Of a DNA stretch of 64,000 bases, positions 16,185 to 26,669 are shown one piece after another (within the stretch, counting starts at the first letter, position 1; each line of letters begins with the position of its first letter). Below the pieces are notes generated by a model. It saw only the letters and a list, made by a program, of their open reading frames with translations, did no database searches and had not been told where the DNA came from. The stretch comes from Bosea vaviloviae (GTDB taxonomy: Bacteria > Pseudomonadota > Alphaproteobacteria > Rhizobiales > Beijerinckiaceae). A program made the translations under genes and the position numbers. The stretch lies in contig NZ_CP017147.1 in the NCBI RefSeq assembly GCF_001741865.1, forward strand, positions 1,417,001 to 1,481,000, in the 5' to 3' direction.

Positions 16185-17468
16185 ATGCTCATGAAATTGG
16201 AACCCTATTGGCTCGATTCGGCGCCGCGTTTCGATGCGGATACGGCTGGACCACTCGCCGGCAAGGTCGATGTCGCCATCGTCGGCGGCGGTTTCACCGG
16301 CCTGTCGGCGGCGCTGGCGCTGGCGAAATCCGGCGCGAGCGTAGCTGTATTGGAAGCAGGCCGCGTCATTGGCGAGGCGTCGGGCCGTAATGGCGGGCAT
16401 TGCAACAACGGTACGGCGCATGATCTCGGTGGCCTGGCCGCGAGTCTCGGGCTTGAACGTGCGAGCGCGCTCTACCGCGCTTTTGACGCCGCCGTCGATC
16501 AGGTCGAGGCGCTGGTCGCGGAGGAGGCGATCGATTGCGATTTCCGTCGCACCGGCAAGATCAAGCTTGCCGCCAAGCCTGCGCATTTCGCCAAGCTCGA
16601 AAAAAGCGCCGAATTGCTGCAGCGCACGGTCGAACCCGATCTCGTCATCGTGCGGCCGGAGGAGACCAGGAGCGAGATCGGCTCGGACGGCTTCCATGGC
16701 GGTCTGGTCTTCCCGCGCGGCGCCCATATGCATATGGGCCGCTTCGGCGCGGGCCTTGCGAATGCGGCGGCGCGGCGCGGCGCCGGCATCTTTGAGAATG
16801 CCCTTGTGACCGGCCTTCACCGCTTGAACGGCAACGCGCATCGGGTCGTGACGACGCGTGGCGAGATCGAGGCCGGGCAGGTCCTGCTGGCGACCGGCGC
16901 CTCCCGGCAGGGCCCCTTCGCCTGGTTGCGGCGGCGCATCGTTCCGGTCGGCAGCTTCATCATCGCGACCGAGCCGCTTTCGGATAATCTCGCGACCTCG
17001 ATCATGCCGACGCGGCGCACCGCGACGACGACCAAGAATATCGGCAATTACTTCCGCCTGACGCACGACAACCGGTTGATCTTCGGTGGGCGGGCACGCT
17101 TTGCGCTGTCGAGCCCGAAATCGGACGCCAAGAGCGGCGCGATCCTGCAGGCGCGGATGCTGGAGCTCTTCCCCCAGCTTGCCGGCACACGCATCGATTA
17201 TTGCTGGGGCGGGCTGGTCGACATGACCTCGGACCGCCTGCCGCGCGCCGGCGAGCGCGACGGCCTGTTCTACGCGCTGGGCTATAGCGGCCATGGCACG
17301 CAGATGTCGGTGCATATGGGGCAGATCATGGCGCGCGTCATGGGCGGCGACGCCAAGGCGAACCCGCTGGCGGGGCTCGACTGGCCGGCCGTGCCCGGTC
17401 ATTTCGGCCCGCCCTGGTTCCTGCCCTTTGTTGGCGCATACTACCGCTACCAGGACTGGCGCCAATGA
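16185..17468 (+). CDS. DAO-family FAD-dependent amine oxidoreductase (PuuB/OrdL-like)
   Basis: About 427 residues. The dinucleotide-binding motif VDVAIVGGGFTGLSAALALAKSGASVAVLE is followed by the family's SGRNGGHCNNG segment. The C-terminal GLFYALGYSGHGTQMSVHMGQIMA closes the FAD site. Close family members oxidise gamma-glutamylputrescine or other N-substituted amino acids and amines with oxygen as acceptor. The ATG at 16185 is used; ATG 16191 is equally plausible, and 16131 would add a non-family leader. It converges on the polyamine-type ABC operon, with a strong palindrome in the gap. Confidence 0.88.
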   Translation: MLMKLEPYWLDSAPRFDADTAGPLAGKVDVAIVGGGFTGLSAALALAKSGASVAVLEAGRVIGEASGRNGGHCNNGTAHDLGGLAASLGLERASALYRAFDAAVDQVEALVAEEAIDCDFRRTGKIKLAAKPAHFAKLEKSAELLQRTVEPDLVIVRPEETRSEIGSDGFHGGLVFPRGAHMHMGRFGAGLANAAARRGAGIFENALVTGLHRLNGNAHRVVTTRGEIEAGQVLLATGASRQGPFAWLRRRIVPVGSFIIATEPLSDNLATSIMPTRRTATTTKNIGNYFRLTHDNRLIFGGRARFALSSPKSDAKSGAILQARMLELFPQLAGTRIDYCWGGLVDMTSDRLPRAGERDGLFYALGYSGHGTQMSVHMGQIMARVMGGDAKANPLAGLDWPAVPGHFGPPWFLPFVGAYYRYQDWRQ

Positions 17469-17588
17469 GCCTGTCCCGAAACTCTACTCCGGAGGCCGTC
17501 TGACGCAGCTTTCTGCGCTTCCGGTGCTCACGGACAGGGAGCCTATTATCGCCATTAGGACTGGCGCCACTGACGCCGCCGCGTCATC

Positions 17589-17678
17589 CGTCATTGCGAG
17601 GAGCGTAGCGACGAGGCAATCCAGGGGACGTAGAGCGCTGCCGCCCCCTGGATTGCTTCGCTTGCGCTCGCAATGACG
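17589..17678. repeat. CGTCATTGCGAG palindromic element between convergent genes
   Basis: The outer arms CGTCATTGCGAG and CTCGCAATGACG, with inner arms CAATCCAGGGG and CCCCTGGATTG, form a long imperfect inverted repeat. It fills the gap between the oxidoreductase and the permease gene, ending right at the permease stop. The same element occurs at 52402-52481. It may serve as a bidirectional transcription stop here (inference). Confidence 0.75.
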
Positions 17679-17679
17679 G

Positions 17680-18468
17680 CTACGCCGCCGCCTTCTTCTG
17701 CCCGCTCATCGCCAGCAGCACGAGCACGAAGGAGGCCGCCGTCAGCAAGGTCGAGATCGAGGCGATGGTCGGGTCGATCTCGTCGCGCAGCGCGGTGAAC
17801 ATCCGCCGCGTCAGCGTCTGATACTGCCCGCCCGAGACGAAGAGCGAGATGATCGTCTCGTCGATCGCCGAGATGAAGGCGAAGATGCCGCCGGCGAAGA
17901 CGCTGGCCTTGATCTGCGGCAGCGTCACGGTGAGGAAGGCGCGCAGGCGGTTCATGCCGAGGCTGCGCGCCACCATCTCCTGCGCCGGATCGAAGCTCTG
18001 CAGCCCGGCGACCACCGAGGTGATGACATAGGGCAGGCCGAGCATGACATTGGCGAGAACGAGCCCGGGCAGCGTCGCGATCAGGCCGACCTTCGCATAG
18101 ACGAAGAAGATGCCGATCGCGATGATGATGATCGGCACGATCAGCGGCAGCATCAGCACCATGTGGAACGAGCGCATCAGCCGGCTTTGCGAATTGCTGA
18201 TGGCATAGGCGGCGGCTACACCGAGCGGCGTCGCGAGCGCCACCGTCAGCGCCGCGATCGTCAGGCTCACCCTGGTCGCCTGCATCCAGGCCGGGTTGCC
18301 GAAATACTCCTCATACCAGCGCAGCGAGAAGGACGGCGGCGGGAAGGTCAGGAAGCGCGTGCCGGAGAACGACATCGGCACGATGATCGCGAGCGGCACG
18401 ATCAGATAGGCCAGCACCAGCCCGACGAAGAGGCAAAAGGCGAGACGCGGGAGGAGAGGACGGTTCAT
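17680..18468 (-). CDS. potC: polyamine-type ABC transporter permease (PotC-like)
   Basis: About 262 residues with six hydrophobic segments. It opens LPRLAFCLFVGLVLAYLIVPLAIIVPMSFS and contains the EAA-like loop QEMVARSLGMNRLRAFLTVTLPQIKAS. The ATG at 18468 overlaps the stop of the partner permease (ATGA). The open frame continuing upstream to 18573 is out-of-frame readthrough of the partner gene. With PotB-like, PotD-like and PotA-like neighbours on the same strand it forms a spermidine/putrescine/opine-class uptake system. The symbol marks similarity, not proven specificity. Confidence 0.88.
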   Translation of the reverse strand: MNRPLLPRLAFCLFVGLVLAYLIVPLAIIVPMSFSGTRFLTFPPPSFSLRWYEEYFGNPAWMQATRVSLTIAALTVALATPLGVAAAYAISNSQSRLMRSFHMVLMLPLIVPIIIIAIGIFFVYAKVGLIATLPGLVLANVMLGLPYVITSVVAGLQSFDPAQEMVARSLGMNRLRAFLTVTLPQIKASVFAGGIFAFISAIDETIISLFVSGGQYQTLTRRMFTALRDEIDPTIASISTLLTAASFVLVLLAMSGQKKAAA

Positions 18469-19328
18469 TTCTGCCCCAGCATCTTGTCGAGCGGGATGAT
18501 GCGGCTGACCAACATGAAGATCGCCAGCACGCAGACGAGCAGCACGACGCCGATCGCGCTCGCCGCGCCCCATTGATTGTAGAGCTCGACATTCCGGCTC
18601 ACGACCATCGAGATCATGATCGTCCGGCCGCCGCCGAGCAGCTCCGGCGTGATGTAGAAGCCGAGCGTCAGCACGAAGACCAGCGTCAGCCCGGCGACGA
18701 CGCCAGGCAGGGACAGTGGCAGGAACACGCGCAGGAAGGTATGGAGCGGCCCGCCGCCGAGGCTCGCCCCGGCCAGCATCAACTCGCGCGGGATCTTCTG
18801 CATGGTCGAGTAGAGCGGCAGCACCATGAAGGGCAGCAGGATGTGGACGGTCGCGATCACCGTGCCGAGCTCGTTATGCACCAGCGCCAGCGGGTCGCTG
18901 ATCAGTCCGAACCGTTCGAGCACCTGATTGGCCACGCCGGTGCGTTGCAGCAGCACGAGCCAGGCATAGGCGCGCACCAGGACGCTGGTCCAGAACGGCA
19001 GGATCACGAAGGACAGGATCAGCATGTCCCAGGGCCGCTTGGCATGGGCGGCGGCATAGGCGACGGGATAGCCGAGGATGAGCGTCAGGACCGTGACCGT
19101 GAACGCGATGCGGAAGGTCAGCAGGAAGCTGCGCCAATAGATGTCCTCGCTGAAGATGCGCTTGTAGTGCTCCAGCGTGAAGCCGCCATCATAGAAGGAC
19201 TGGCCCATCAGCCAGCCCACGGGCAGCACGACGAGCGCCACGATCACGATCACGGCCGGCGAGGCGAGCAGGAGCATCAGCCCCTGTTCGCGGCGCAGGT
19301 AGCGGAGGGATGGGTCGATCGCGCTCAT
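18465..19328 (-). CDS. potB: polyamine-type ABC transporter permease (PotB-like)
   Basis: About 287 residues with six membrane segments. FYITPELLGGGRTIMISMVV is a PotB/PotH-family motif, and PRELMLAGASLGGGPLHTFLRVFLPLSLPG is the ATPase-contact loop. The ATG at 19328 gives a family-length protein; the frame continuing to 19496 runs into a repeat. It overlaps the next permease by 4 bp. It lies 100 bp downstream of the binding-protein gene, and the gap is filled by a palindromic element. Confidence 0.88.
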   Translation of the reverse strand: MSAIDPSLRYLRREQGLMLLLASPAVIVIVALVVLPVGWLMGQSFYDGGFTLEHYKRIFSEDIYWRSFLLTFRIAFTVTVLTLILGYPVAYAAAHAKRPWDMLILSFVILPFWTSVLVRAYAWLVLLQRTGVANQVLERFGLISDPLALVHNELGTVIATVHILLPFMVLPLYSTMQKIPRELMLAGASLGGGPLHTFLRVFLPLSLPGVVAGLTLVFVLTLGFYITPELLGGGRTIMISMVVSRNVELYNQWGAASAIGVVLLVCVLAIFMLVSRIIPLDKMLGQK

Positions 19329-19338
19329 CTCGTCTCTC

Positions 19339-19416
19339 CCGTCATGCTCGGGCTCGACCCGAGCATTTCCTGCAAGAGGTTCTCGGGTCCGCGCCTGGCG
19401 CGGCCCGAGAATGACG
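19339..19416. repeat. CCCGAGAATGACG-type palindromic element inside an operon
   Basis: Two nested stems are visible: ATGCTCGGGCT against GACCCGAGCAT, and CTCGGG...CGCGC against GCGCGG...CCCGAG. CGTCAT and ATGACG sit at the outer ends. It lies between the binding-protein gene and the PotB-like permease, the same relative place as the element at 3352-3458 in the sugar operon. Related copies are at 29218-29366 and 55745-55860. Confidence 0.65.
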
Positions 19417-19428
19417 TCTGTCGGCTGC

Positions 19429-20508
19429 TCACTTCTGGGCGAAGGCGAGCCAGCGCTTTTCCGCCGCTTCGCCGGCGGCCGAGGTCCACCAGGCATAGGA
19501 CATCAGCGCCTGGGCCTTGGCATTCTCCGGCGCGCTCGGCAGTTCCTTGACGCGCGCGGCCGGGATCACGCCGGTGTCGTAGGCTTTCGGGTTCGCCGGG
19601 CCGTAATCGATCTGCATCGGCAGATTGGCCTGATGCACCGGGTCGACTGCCTCGTTCAGGAACTTGATCGCGGTCGGCAGGTTCGGCGCGCCCTTGAGCA
19701 CGCAGAGCGAGGTGCTCTGCAGGATGCCCTGGTTATAAGTGTAGGTGACCTTGGCGCCTTCCTTGACCAGCGCGCTGATGCGGCCGTTCCAGGCCATCAC
19801 CATATCGACCTCGCCATCGTTGAGGAGCTGGGCCGATTGCGCGCCCGAGGTCCACCAGACGGTGATGTTGGGCTTGATCTCCTCGAGCTTCTTGAAGGCG
19901 CGGTCGACATCGAGCGGGTAGAGCTTGTCGGGTGCGACGCCGTCGGCCATCAGCGCGGCTTCGAGCGTGGCGAGCGGGTTGTTGCGCAGCGAGCGCCGGC
20001 CCGGGAACTTCTTCACGTCCCAGAAATCGGCCCAGGTCTTGGGCGCGGTGGCCGCGTCCGGGAATTTCTTCAGGCTGTAGCCCATCACGCTGGAATAGAA
20101 TTCGTAGGCGATGGAGTAGTCGCTGCGATATTCCGCCGGCATTGCCGCCGCGTTCGGGATCTTGCTGAAGTCGAGCTTCTCGACGATGCCCTGCTCGCCG
20201 CCGCGCAGGCAGAAATTGGTGGCGACGTCGACGACGTCCCAGGTCGGTTTACCCGTGGCGACCTGGGAGCGCATGATCGGCCAGGCGTCGGGCACGCTGT
20301 CCTGGTTGATGGTGATGCCGAGCTTCTTGGCGGCGGGGTCGAGGATCGCGATCGTCTGCGCCTTCTGATAGGCGCCGCCCTGCGAGACGAAGAGCATCTG
20401 CTCGGCGGCGAATGCCGGGACCGTGCTCATCAGCGCCATGGCGAAACCTGCAGTAGCGCAAGCAAGCCGGGTGTTCACGCGTCGTTTGGCCAAATCGTGC
20501 TTAAGCAT
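19429..20508 (-). CDS. polyamine-type ABC transporter substrate-binding protein (PotD/PotF-like)
   Basis: A 359-residue periplasmic protein with a signal peptide (charged MLKHDLAKRR, hydrophobic core, cut near AFAAEQ). Family motifs include LFVSQGGAYQKAQ, PTWDVVDVATNF and VWWTSGAQSAQLLNDGEVDM with VMAWNGRI. An AGGGGAC precedes the ATG. It is placed between the DAO oxidoreductase gene and the permease genes. The ligand is probably a polyamine, an opine or another amine; the oxidoreductase next door supports an N-substituted amine. Confidence 0.88.
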   Translation of the reverse strand: MLKHDLAKRRVNTRLACATAGFAMALMSTVPAFAAEQMLFVSQGGAYQKAQTIAILDPAAKKLGITINQDSVPDAWPIMRSQVATGKPTWDVVDVATNFCLRGGEQGIVEKLDFSKIPNAAAMPAEYRSDYSIAYEFYSSVMGYSLKKFPDAATAPKTWADFWDVKKFPGRRSLRNNPLATLEAALMADGVAPDKLYPLDVDRAFKKLEEIKPNITVWWTSGAQSAQLLNDGEVDMVMAWNGRISALVKEGAKVTYTYNQGILQSTSLCVLKGAPNLPTAIKFLNEAVDPVHQANLPMQIDYGPANPKAYDTGVIPAARVKELPSAPENAKAQALMSYAWWTSAAGEAAEKRWLAFAQK

Positions 20509-20542
20509 GTCTAGTCCCCTGTTTTTGGATCGGATCTTCGAG

Positions 20543-21856
20543 CTACCGTCCGATCGCGTCTAGAAACTGATACCAGCCGGCGACCATGCGGACGGCCGGT
20601 TCTCGAAGCGGGTAGAACGGCACGCGCCGCATCCGGGCGGCGTCGAGCAGCCCGACATCGGGCGCTTCGCCACGCGCGAACGCAGCGAGGTAGCGCCCCA
20701 TCAGGCTCGACATCGCGACGCCCGCGCCATTGTAGCCCATGGCGAACATCACGCGGTCGTCGAGGCGCCCGACATGGGGCACCGAGTCGAGCGTCATCGC
20801 GACCAGCCCGGACCAGCGATAGGCCAGGGGCACCTCCGAAAGCTGCGGAAAGATGCCGGTCATCGCCTTGTGCAGGGCGCGGAAGGCAGCGGGAGAATCC
20901 TGCTTCCCGAAGGCGCCGCGTCCGCCGAAGACCACCCGGTCGTCGACCACGCGGAACCAGCGCATCATCCGCTTGGTCTCGGTATAGGTTCGCCGCGTCG
21001 GCATCACGCTCGCTGCCAGATTGGGCGAGAGTTTTTCGGTTGCGATGATGGCGCTGCGGAACGGGATCAGCGTGGTGCGGAACGCGGCCGTCGCCGGGGT
21101 CAGCTCGGAATAGCTGTTGGTGGCGATGATCGCCTGCCGCGCCCGGACCGTCCCGCCCGGCGTCTCGACCAGCACGCCGCTGCCCTCGCGCCGCAGCCGC
21201 AAGGCCGGCGTCCCGGCATGGATCGCGATGCCGCGCTTGGTGACGCCCCTGGCCAAGCCATGCAGGTAGTTCAGCGGGTGGATGCCGCCGGAGCCGGCAT
21301 TGAGCACGCCGCCGACGAAGCCGTCCGAGCCGGTCTCCTCGCGCACCTGATCGGCGTCGAGCACCGACATGGTGGTGTCGCCGAGCTCGGCCTTCAGCCA
21401 TTGCGCCTCGGTGATGGCGTAGTTCAGGGTCTCGTGGTTATGCGCCGCCTTGACCTGGCCTGAACGTGTCAGGGCCGCGTGCTCGATGCCGAATTCATCG
21501 ACGAGCTCGGAGACGATATCGGTCGCCTCAAGCGCGATATCGTACATGCGCCGCGCCATGTCGCGGCCATAAGCAGCGGCAATGGCGGGGAAGGAGATGC
21601 GGAACTTCGCGGTGATGACGCCGCCATTGCGCCCGCTTGCGCCCCAGCCCGGCCGGTTGGCCTCCAGCACGATCGGCTGGAGGCCGCTTTGCGCCAGGTG
21701 ATGCGCTGCCGACAGCCCCGTATAGCCCGCCCCAATGATGACGACATCGGCCTGCGCGTCGCCCTGCAGAGGCGGCAGGTCGCGCAATGGCGCGGCCGTC
21801 GCCTGCCAGAGCGACGGCGCCGGATCGAGGGCCTGCCAGGGCGCTCCGCTGGACAC
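20543..21856 (-). CDS. DAO-family FAD-dependent oxidoreductase (gamma-glutamylputrescine oxidase-like)
   Basis: A 437-residue protein with the FAD motif DVVIIGAGYTGLSAAHHLAQSGLQPIVLEANRPGWGASGRNGG, typical of PuuB/OrdL-type oxidases. The C-terminal VMFAMGYNGAGVAMSSLMG binds flavin. It starts at a GTG codon 6 bp after the HAD gene and ends 34 bp before the binding-protein gene, so it is embedded in the transport operon. It probably oxidises the imported amine, yielding an aldehyde and ammonia or an amine. Confidence 0.88.
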   Translation of the reverse strand: MSSGAPWQALDPAPSLWQATAAPLRDLPPLQGDAQADVVIIGAGYTGLSAAHHLAQSGLQPIVLEANRPGWGASGRNGGVITAKFRISFPAIAAAYGRDMARRMYDIALEATDIVSELVDEFGIEHAALTRSGQVKAAHNHETLNYAITEAQWLKAELGDTTMSVLDADQVREETGSDGFVGGVLNAGSGGIHPLNYLHGLARGVTKRGIAIHAGTPALRLRREGSGVLVETPGGTVRARQAIIATNSYSELTPATAAFRTTLIPFRSAIIATEKLSPNLAASVMPTRRTYTETKRMMRWFRVVDDRVVFGGRGAFGKQDSPAAFRALHKAMTGIFPQLSEVPLAYRWSGLVAMTLDSVPHVGRLDDRVMFAMGYNGAGVAMSSLMGRYLAAFARGEAPDVGLLDAARMRRVPFYPLREPAVRMVAGWYQFLDAIGR

Positions 21857-21862
21857 CGGCGC

Positions 21863-22567
21863 TTACGCCGTCTCGGCCTCGACCGCGTCGGCGAGCGCCG
21901 CCAGGGTCGGGAAATGATAGTCGGGCCTGGTCAGTTCCGGCACGGCCGGCGTGCCGCCGAAACCTTTCTGGCCCTGGCGCCGCTCGATCCAGCAGGTCTT
22001 GTAGCCGAGCGATTTCGCGACGCCGATGTCGTGATACTGGCTCTGGGCGACATGCAGGATCTCCTCCTGCTTGTAGCCGAAGGCCGACTGGCGGCCGCGG
22101 TTGAAGGCGAAGAACAGCGGATCAGGCTTGGGATGGACCGCCTCGTCGGCGGTGACGCTGTCGTGGAACGGGTTGCCGAGCGTGTGCGAATAGAAGGTGA
22201 AGGTCGAGCGGTCGGCATTGGTCATCGCGACCAGCCGGTAGTGCTTGCGCAGCCGCGCCAACGCCTGGACGGAATCCGGGAAGGCCGGATGCTGCAGAAT
22301 GGCGTATTGGAAGGAGTCGGCGGAGGTCTCGTCGGCAGGCAGGCCGAGTTCCTTGGCAAGGTGGATGTAGACCAGCTTCATCACCTCGCTGGAGCGCTCG
22401 TAGTTGAGCTCGCGCCCCCTGAGATAGGGCGCGAAGATCTCGTCATCGCTCAGCTTCGCCGCCGCTGGGCCGCCGATGCGGCGCACCGCATTGAGAACGC
22501 CGCTTTCGAAGTCGATCAGCGTGCCGACGACATCGAATGTGAGAACCTTGAAATCACTGAGCGCCAT
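21863..22567 (-). CDS. HAD-superfamily hydrolase, 2-haloacid dehalogenase (type II)-like
   Basis: A 234-residue HAD protein. Motif I is LTFDVVGTLID with nucleophile Asp12. Motif II is in LVAMTNADRST. A KPDP segment (HPKPDPLFFAF) is motif III, and motif IV is near VAQSQYHDIGVAKSLG. These match the L-2-haloacid dehalogenase subgroup, but many annotated members have no known substrate. It sits between the ATPase and oxidoreductase genes of the polyamine-type operon. A second HAD of the same subgroup is paired with the aldehyde dehydrogenase at 26666. Confidence 0.82.
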   Translation of the reverse strand: MALSDFKVLTFDVVGTLIDFESGVLNAVRRIGGPAAAKLSDDEIFAPYLRGRELNYERSSEVMKLVYIHLAKELGLPADETSADSFQYAILQHPAFPDSVQALARLRKHYRLVAMTNADRSTFTFYSHTLGNPFHDSVTADEAVHPKPDPLFFAFNRGRQSAFGYKQEEILHVAQSQYHDIGVAKSLGYKTCWIERRQGQKGFGGTPAVPELTRPDYHFPTLAALADAVEAETA

Positions 22568-22628
22568 GGCGTCGACTTCTCTTGGATCGTTGGAAGGATT
22601 TGGACGATTGGAAGGGTAAAAGGCTCGA

Positions 22629-23714
<1,086 letters not shown>

Positions 23715-23782
23715 TCCAAACCCTCCCGTCATGAATACAGCGGCTGCTGGCGCGCGCGGACAAGGACCGATTTCAGGCTACG

Positions 23783-23801
23783 CCATAAGGCTGGCTTATG
23801 G
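23783..23801. promoter_or_regulatory. candidate LysR-type operator (ATAA-N7-TTAT palindrome)
   Basis: The perfect inverted repeat CCATAAG-GCTGG-CTTATGG contains a T-N11-A core (T23786 and A23798), the usual LysR-box form. It lies between the PotA-like gene and the divergent LysR gene. Its core ATAAGGCTGGCTTAT differs by one base from the site at 46676-46690 upstream of hyuA. Confidence 0.6.
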
Positions 23802-23947
23802 CCTGGCGGTGCCGTCCCGAACATGCCATCTGGTGGCGCGGGCCTCTGTGAACCCGTCGCCGCAAGCTGCATTCGACAGGGTCATGAAAGGGGTTTCGGC
23901 AGGAGACGGCAATTGCCAAATAATCAGGAAGGTCATAACTTCATGTA

Positions 23948-24901
23948 ATGTCGGATCTGCGCCGCATGGTGTCGTCTAGCAATGCGCTCTTCGTGTTCGA
24001 GGCGGCGGCCCGGGGCGGCAGCTTCACGCGCGCGGCGGATGAATTGAACGTCACCCAGCCGGCGGTGAGCCGCATGCTGGCGCGCTTCGAAAGTTATCTC
24101 GGCGTCCGGCTGTTCGAGCGCGGCGGCAAGGGCGCGGTCCTGACGCCGGAGGGGGAGACGCTGTACCGTCGCGTCTCCGATGGTTTCCGCAGCATCGAGG
24201 TGGGGTTGCGCGAGATCGAGCACTTGCGCGCGGGCAAGGAGACGGTGACCCTTTCGGTCTCCTCGGCCTTCACCACGCATTGGCTGATGCCGCGCATGGA
24301 CCGCTTCCAGAGGCGCTTTCCGGCCGCTGATCTGCGTTTCCAGATGATCGCCGGGTCGTTGCGCGGCCCGGTCGAGAATGTCGATCTCGGCATGCGCTTC
24401 GCAGCAGCCGACGAGGTTGTCCAACCCGGCTCGCTCGTCATCCGTGAAGTCATGCTGCCGGTCTGCAGCCCGGGCTATTGTCGGCCTGGATCGGCAGGAC
24501 CGGGCTCCACTGACGACGGCAACACCATCATCCAGCTGACCGACAGCCCGCTGGACTGGCCGAGCCAGTATCCGCCCTTCGCCACCGGCCGCTCCGGCCC
24601 GGTCAAGACGCTGAGCCTCTCCGATTATGCCGTCGTCGTGCAGGCGGCGCTGCTTGGGCAGGGTATCGCCTTCGGCTGGATCACGGTCGTCTCGCATGCG
24701 CTGATCTCGGGTGCGCTGACGCCGGCTTCCGATCGGCTGACGGCGGGAGCCCGTGTTTGCGTGCTGGTGACGCCGCCCAACCGTCCGGCCCGGCCGATCG
24801 TGAAAGAGATCCGCGACTGGATCATCGCCGAGTTGCGCGCCGAGATCGAGGCGATCGACAAGCTTCACCCCGCCCTCGGCCTGCTGCGGGCGAGCTATTA
24901 G
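23948..24901 (+). CDS. LysR family transcriptional regulator (GcvA-like)
   Basis: A 317-residue regulator. The N-terminal winged HTH is NALFVFEAAARGGSFTRAADELNVTQPAVSRMLARFESYLGVRLFERGG, and a periplasmic-binding-protein-like effector domain follows from about residue 95. The domain contains DLGMRFAAAD and the C-terminal QAALLGQGIAFGW segment of GcvA-type members. It is divergent from the polyamine-type ABC operon and has a palindromic LysR box in the shared region, so it is the likely regulator of that operon. Confidence 0.88.
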   Translation: MSDLRRMVSSSNALFVFEAAARGGSFTRAADELNVTQPAVSRMLARFESYLGVRLFERGGKGAVLTPEGETLYRRVSDGFRSIEVGLREIEHLRAGKETVTLSVSSAFTTHWLMPRMDRFQRRFPAADLRFQMIAGSLRGPVENVDLGMRFAAADEVVQPGSLVIREVMLPVCSPGYCRPGSAGPGSTDDGNTIIQLTDSPLDWPSQYPPFATGRSGPVKTLSLSDYAVVVQAALLGQGIAFGWITVVSHALISGALTPASDRLTAGARVCVLVTPPNRPARPIVKEIRDWIIAELRAEIEAIDKLHPALGLLRASY

Positions 24902-25187
24902 AGCGGAATCAATGTCATGCTCCTACGCCGTCATGCTTAGAGCTGACGGAGAGGGCGCGGGGAGGCCTTCTCCCCTCTGGGGGAGAAGGTGGCAGCGCGT
25001 AGCGCTGACGGATGAGGGAAGTCTTGCTCCGGCGCGGTTCCTTTTCTCATCCGACCCGGCTTCGCCGGCCCACCTTCTCCCAGCCATCTCGGCTTGCCCG
25101 AGATGGGCAATCCAAAGTGTCAAAGTCGGCAACAGCCGACTTTGATGGGGGAGAAGGGAAGAGGGCCGCGCGGCGCCGACGGAAGCC
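24902..25187. repeat. intergenic palindromic repeat cluster
   Basis: No gene is supported here. The gap between the LysR gene and the convergent aldehyde dehydrogenase gene holds nested inverted repeats: TTCTCCC/GGGAGAA arms, CCATCTCGG...CCGAGATGG, and AAAGTCGG-CAACA-GCCGACTTT. GTGGCAGCGCGTAGCGCTGACGGATGAGGG is followed by a CTCATCCG half. Such GGGGAGAAGG/CTCATCC mosaics are typical intergenic elements in Rhizobiales (general knowledge). They may act as a transcription stop for both genes. Confidence 0.6.
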
Positions 25188-26669
25188 TCACGCCCCGATA
25201 TCGATCAGCACTGTCTTATGCCGCAGATTGGCCTCGACAGCCTGCCGGCCGAGATCCTTGCCGATGCCGGAGCTCTTATAGCCGCCGGTCGGCAGGATGA
25301 AGTCGAGCGTGCGGCTATAGCGGTTGATCCAGACCGTGCCGGCCTTGAGCTGGCGCACGGCCCGCAGGCCCCGGCCGAGATCGGCGGTGTAGACGCCGGC
25401 CGCCAGCCCGTATTCGGGATGGTCGGCGAGCGCGAAACCCTCTTCCTCCGTCTCGAAGCTCTGGATGGTGAGGACCGGGCCGAAGATTTCCTCACGCACG
25501 GCGGCATTCTCGGTCGTGACGCCCGCGAGCAGGGTCGGCTGGTAGAACGCGCCGCCATGCCCCTCGATCCGGCTGCCGCCCAGCAGCAGCTCGGCGCCTT
25601 GCTCGCGGCTGCGCGCCAGGATGGTGTCGATCCGGCGCGCCTGCAATTCCGAGATGATCGGTGCGAAGCCGGTCGAGGATTTCCAGGTCGGGCCGGGCGC
25701 CACGTGCGCGAGCCGGCTTTTCAACGCCGCCACCAGCGCGTCAGCGACCTGCCGCTGCACGATCAGGCGCGATCCGGCGACGCAGGCCTGCCCGGCATTG
25801 GCGATCAATGAGCCGGCTATGCAGTCGGCCGCCTTGTCGAGATCGGCATCGGCGAAGACCAGTTGCGGGCTCTTGCCGCCGAGCTCCAGCGTCACCGGCT
25901 TGATGCCGCTTTCGGCCGCTGCCTTCATGATCGCGATGCCGGTGCGGGTCGAGCCGGTGAAGGAGAGCTTTGCGATGCCGGGATGGCGGCTCAGCGCATC
26001 GCCGGTGACCGCCCCCGTGCCCTGCACGACATTGAAGATGCCGGCAGGAATACCGGCCTCGACGGCGAGTTGTGCCAGCCGCACGGTCGAGAACGGCGTC
26101 AGCTCGGAGGGCTTCAACACGATGGCGTTGCCCGCCGCCAGCGCCGGGCCGACCTTCCAGGACGCCATGCTGAGCGGGAAATTCCAGGGCGTGATCGCGC
26201 CGACGACGCCATAGGGCTCGGAGACGATCATGCCGAAATGGTCGGTCCGTGTCGCCGCGACCTCGCCGCCGAGCTTGTCGGCATATTCGGAGAAGAAGCG
26301 GATGCCTTCCGCCGTGCCCATCACGTCGCCGGTCACGGCCTGGGCGATCGGCCGGGTCGAGCCCAGCGCTTCCAGCTGCCCGAGCTCCTCGGCCTTTGCC
26401 TCGATCAGCTCGGCCCAGCGCTGCATGGCGCGCGCCCGCTCGCGCGGCGGCCGCGTCGCCCAGCCGCTGCGCTTCACCGCCTCGGTCGCGTCCTTGACGG
26501 CGCGATCGACCGTCTCGACCGACGCGACCGGCAATTCCGCATAATCCACCGCGTCGGATGGTCTTGCGACGGATAATCGCTCGCCGGGCTCATCGATGAC
26601 GGCGCCGGCGATGAAATGGCCCTTGGCGAAGGCGACGCTGTCGGGATTGAAATCGCGCATGCGCGTCAA
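25188..26669 (-). CDS. NAD(P)-dependent aldehyde dehydrogenase
   Basis: A 493-residue aldehyde dehydrogenase with a complete active site: Asn163 in TPWNFP, Glu262 in TLELGGKSP and catalytic Cys296 in NAGQACVAGS. The C-terminal EEIFGPVLTIQSF and YGLAAGVYT motifs are also present. It most resembles gamma-aminobutyraldehyde/betaine-aldehyde-type enzymes. Its start overlaps the stop of the HAD gene by 4 bp, so the two are coexpressed. It would oxidise the aldehydes produced by the nearby amine oxidoreductases to acids. Confidence 0.92.
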   Translation of the reverse strand: MTRMRDFNPDSVAFAKGHFIAGAVIDEPGERLSVARPSDAVDYAELPVASVETVDRAVKDATEAVKRSGWATRPPRERARAMQRWAELIEAKAEELGQLEALGSTRPIAQAVTGDVMGTAEGIRFFSEYADKLGGEVAATRTDHFGMIVSEPYGVVGAITPWNFPLSMASWKVGPALAAGNAIVLKPSELTPFSTVRLAQLAVEAGIPAGIFNVVQGTGAVTGDALSRHPGIAKLSFTGSTRTGIAIMKAAAESGIKPVTLELGGKSPQLVFADADLDKAADCIAGSLIANAGQACVAGSRLIVQRQVADALVAALKSRLAHVAPGPTWKSSTGFAPIISELQARRIDTILARSREQGAELLLGGSRIEGHGGAFYQPTLLAGVTTENAAVREEIFGPVLTIQSFETEEEGFALADHPEYGLAAGVYTADLGRGLRAVRQLKAGTVWINRYSRTLDFILPTGGYKSSGIGKDLGRQAVEANLRHKTVLIDIGA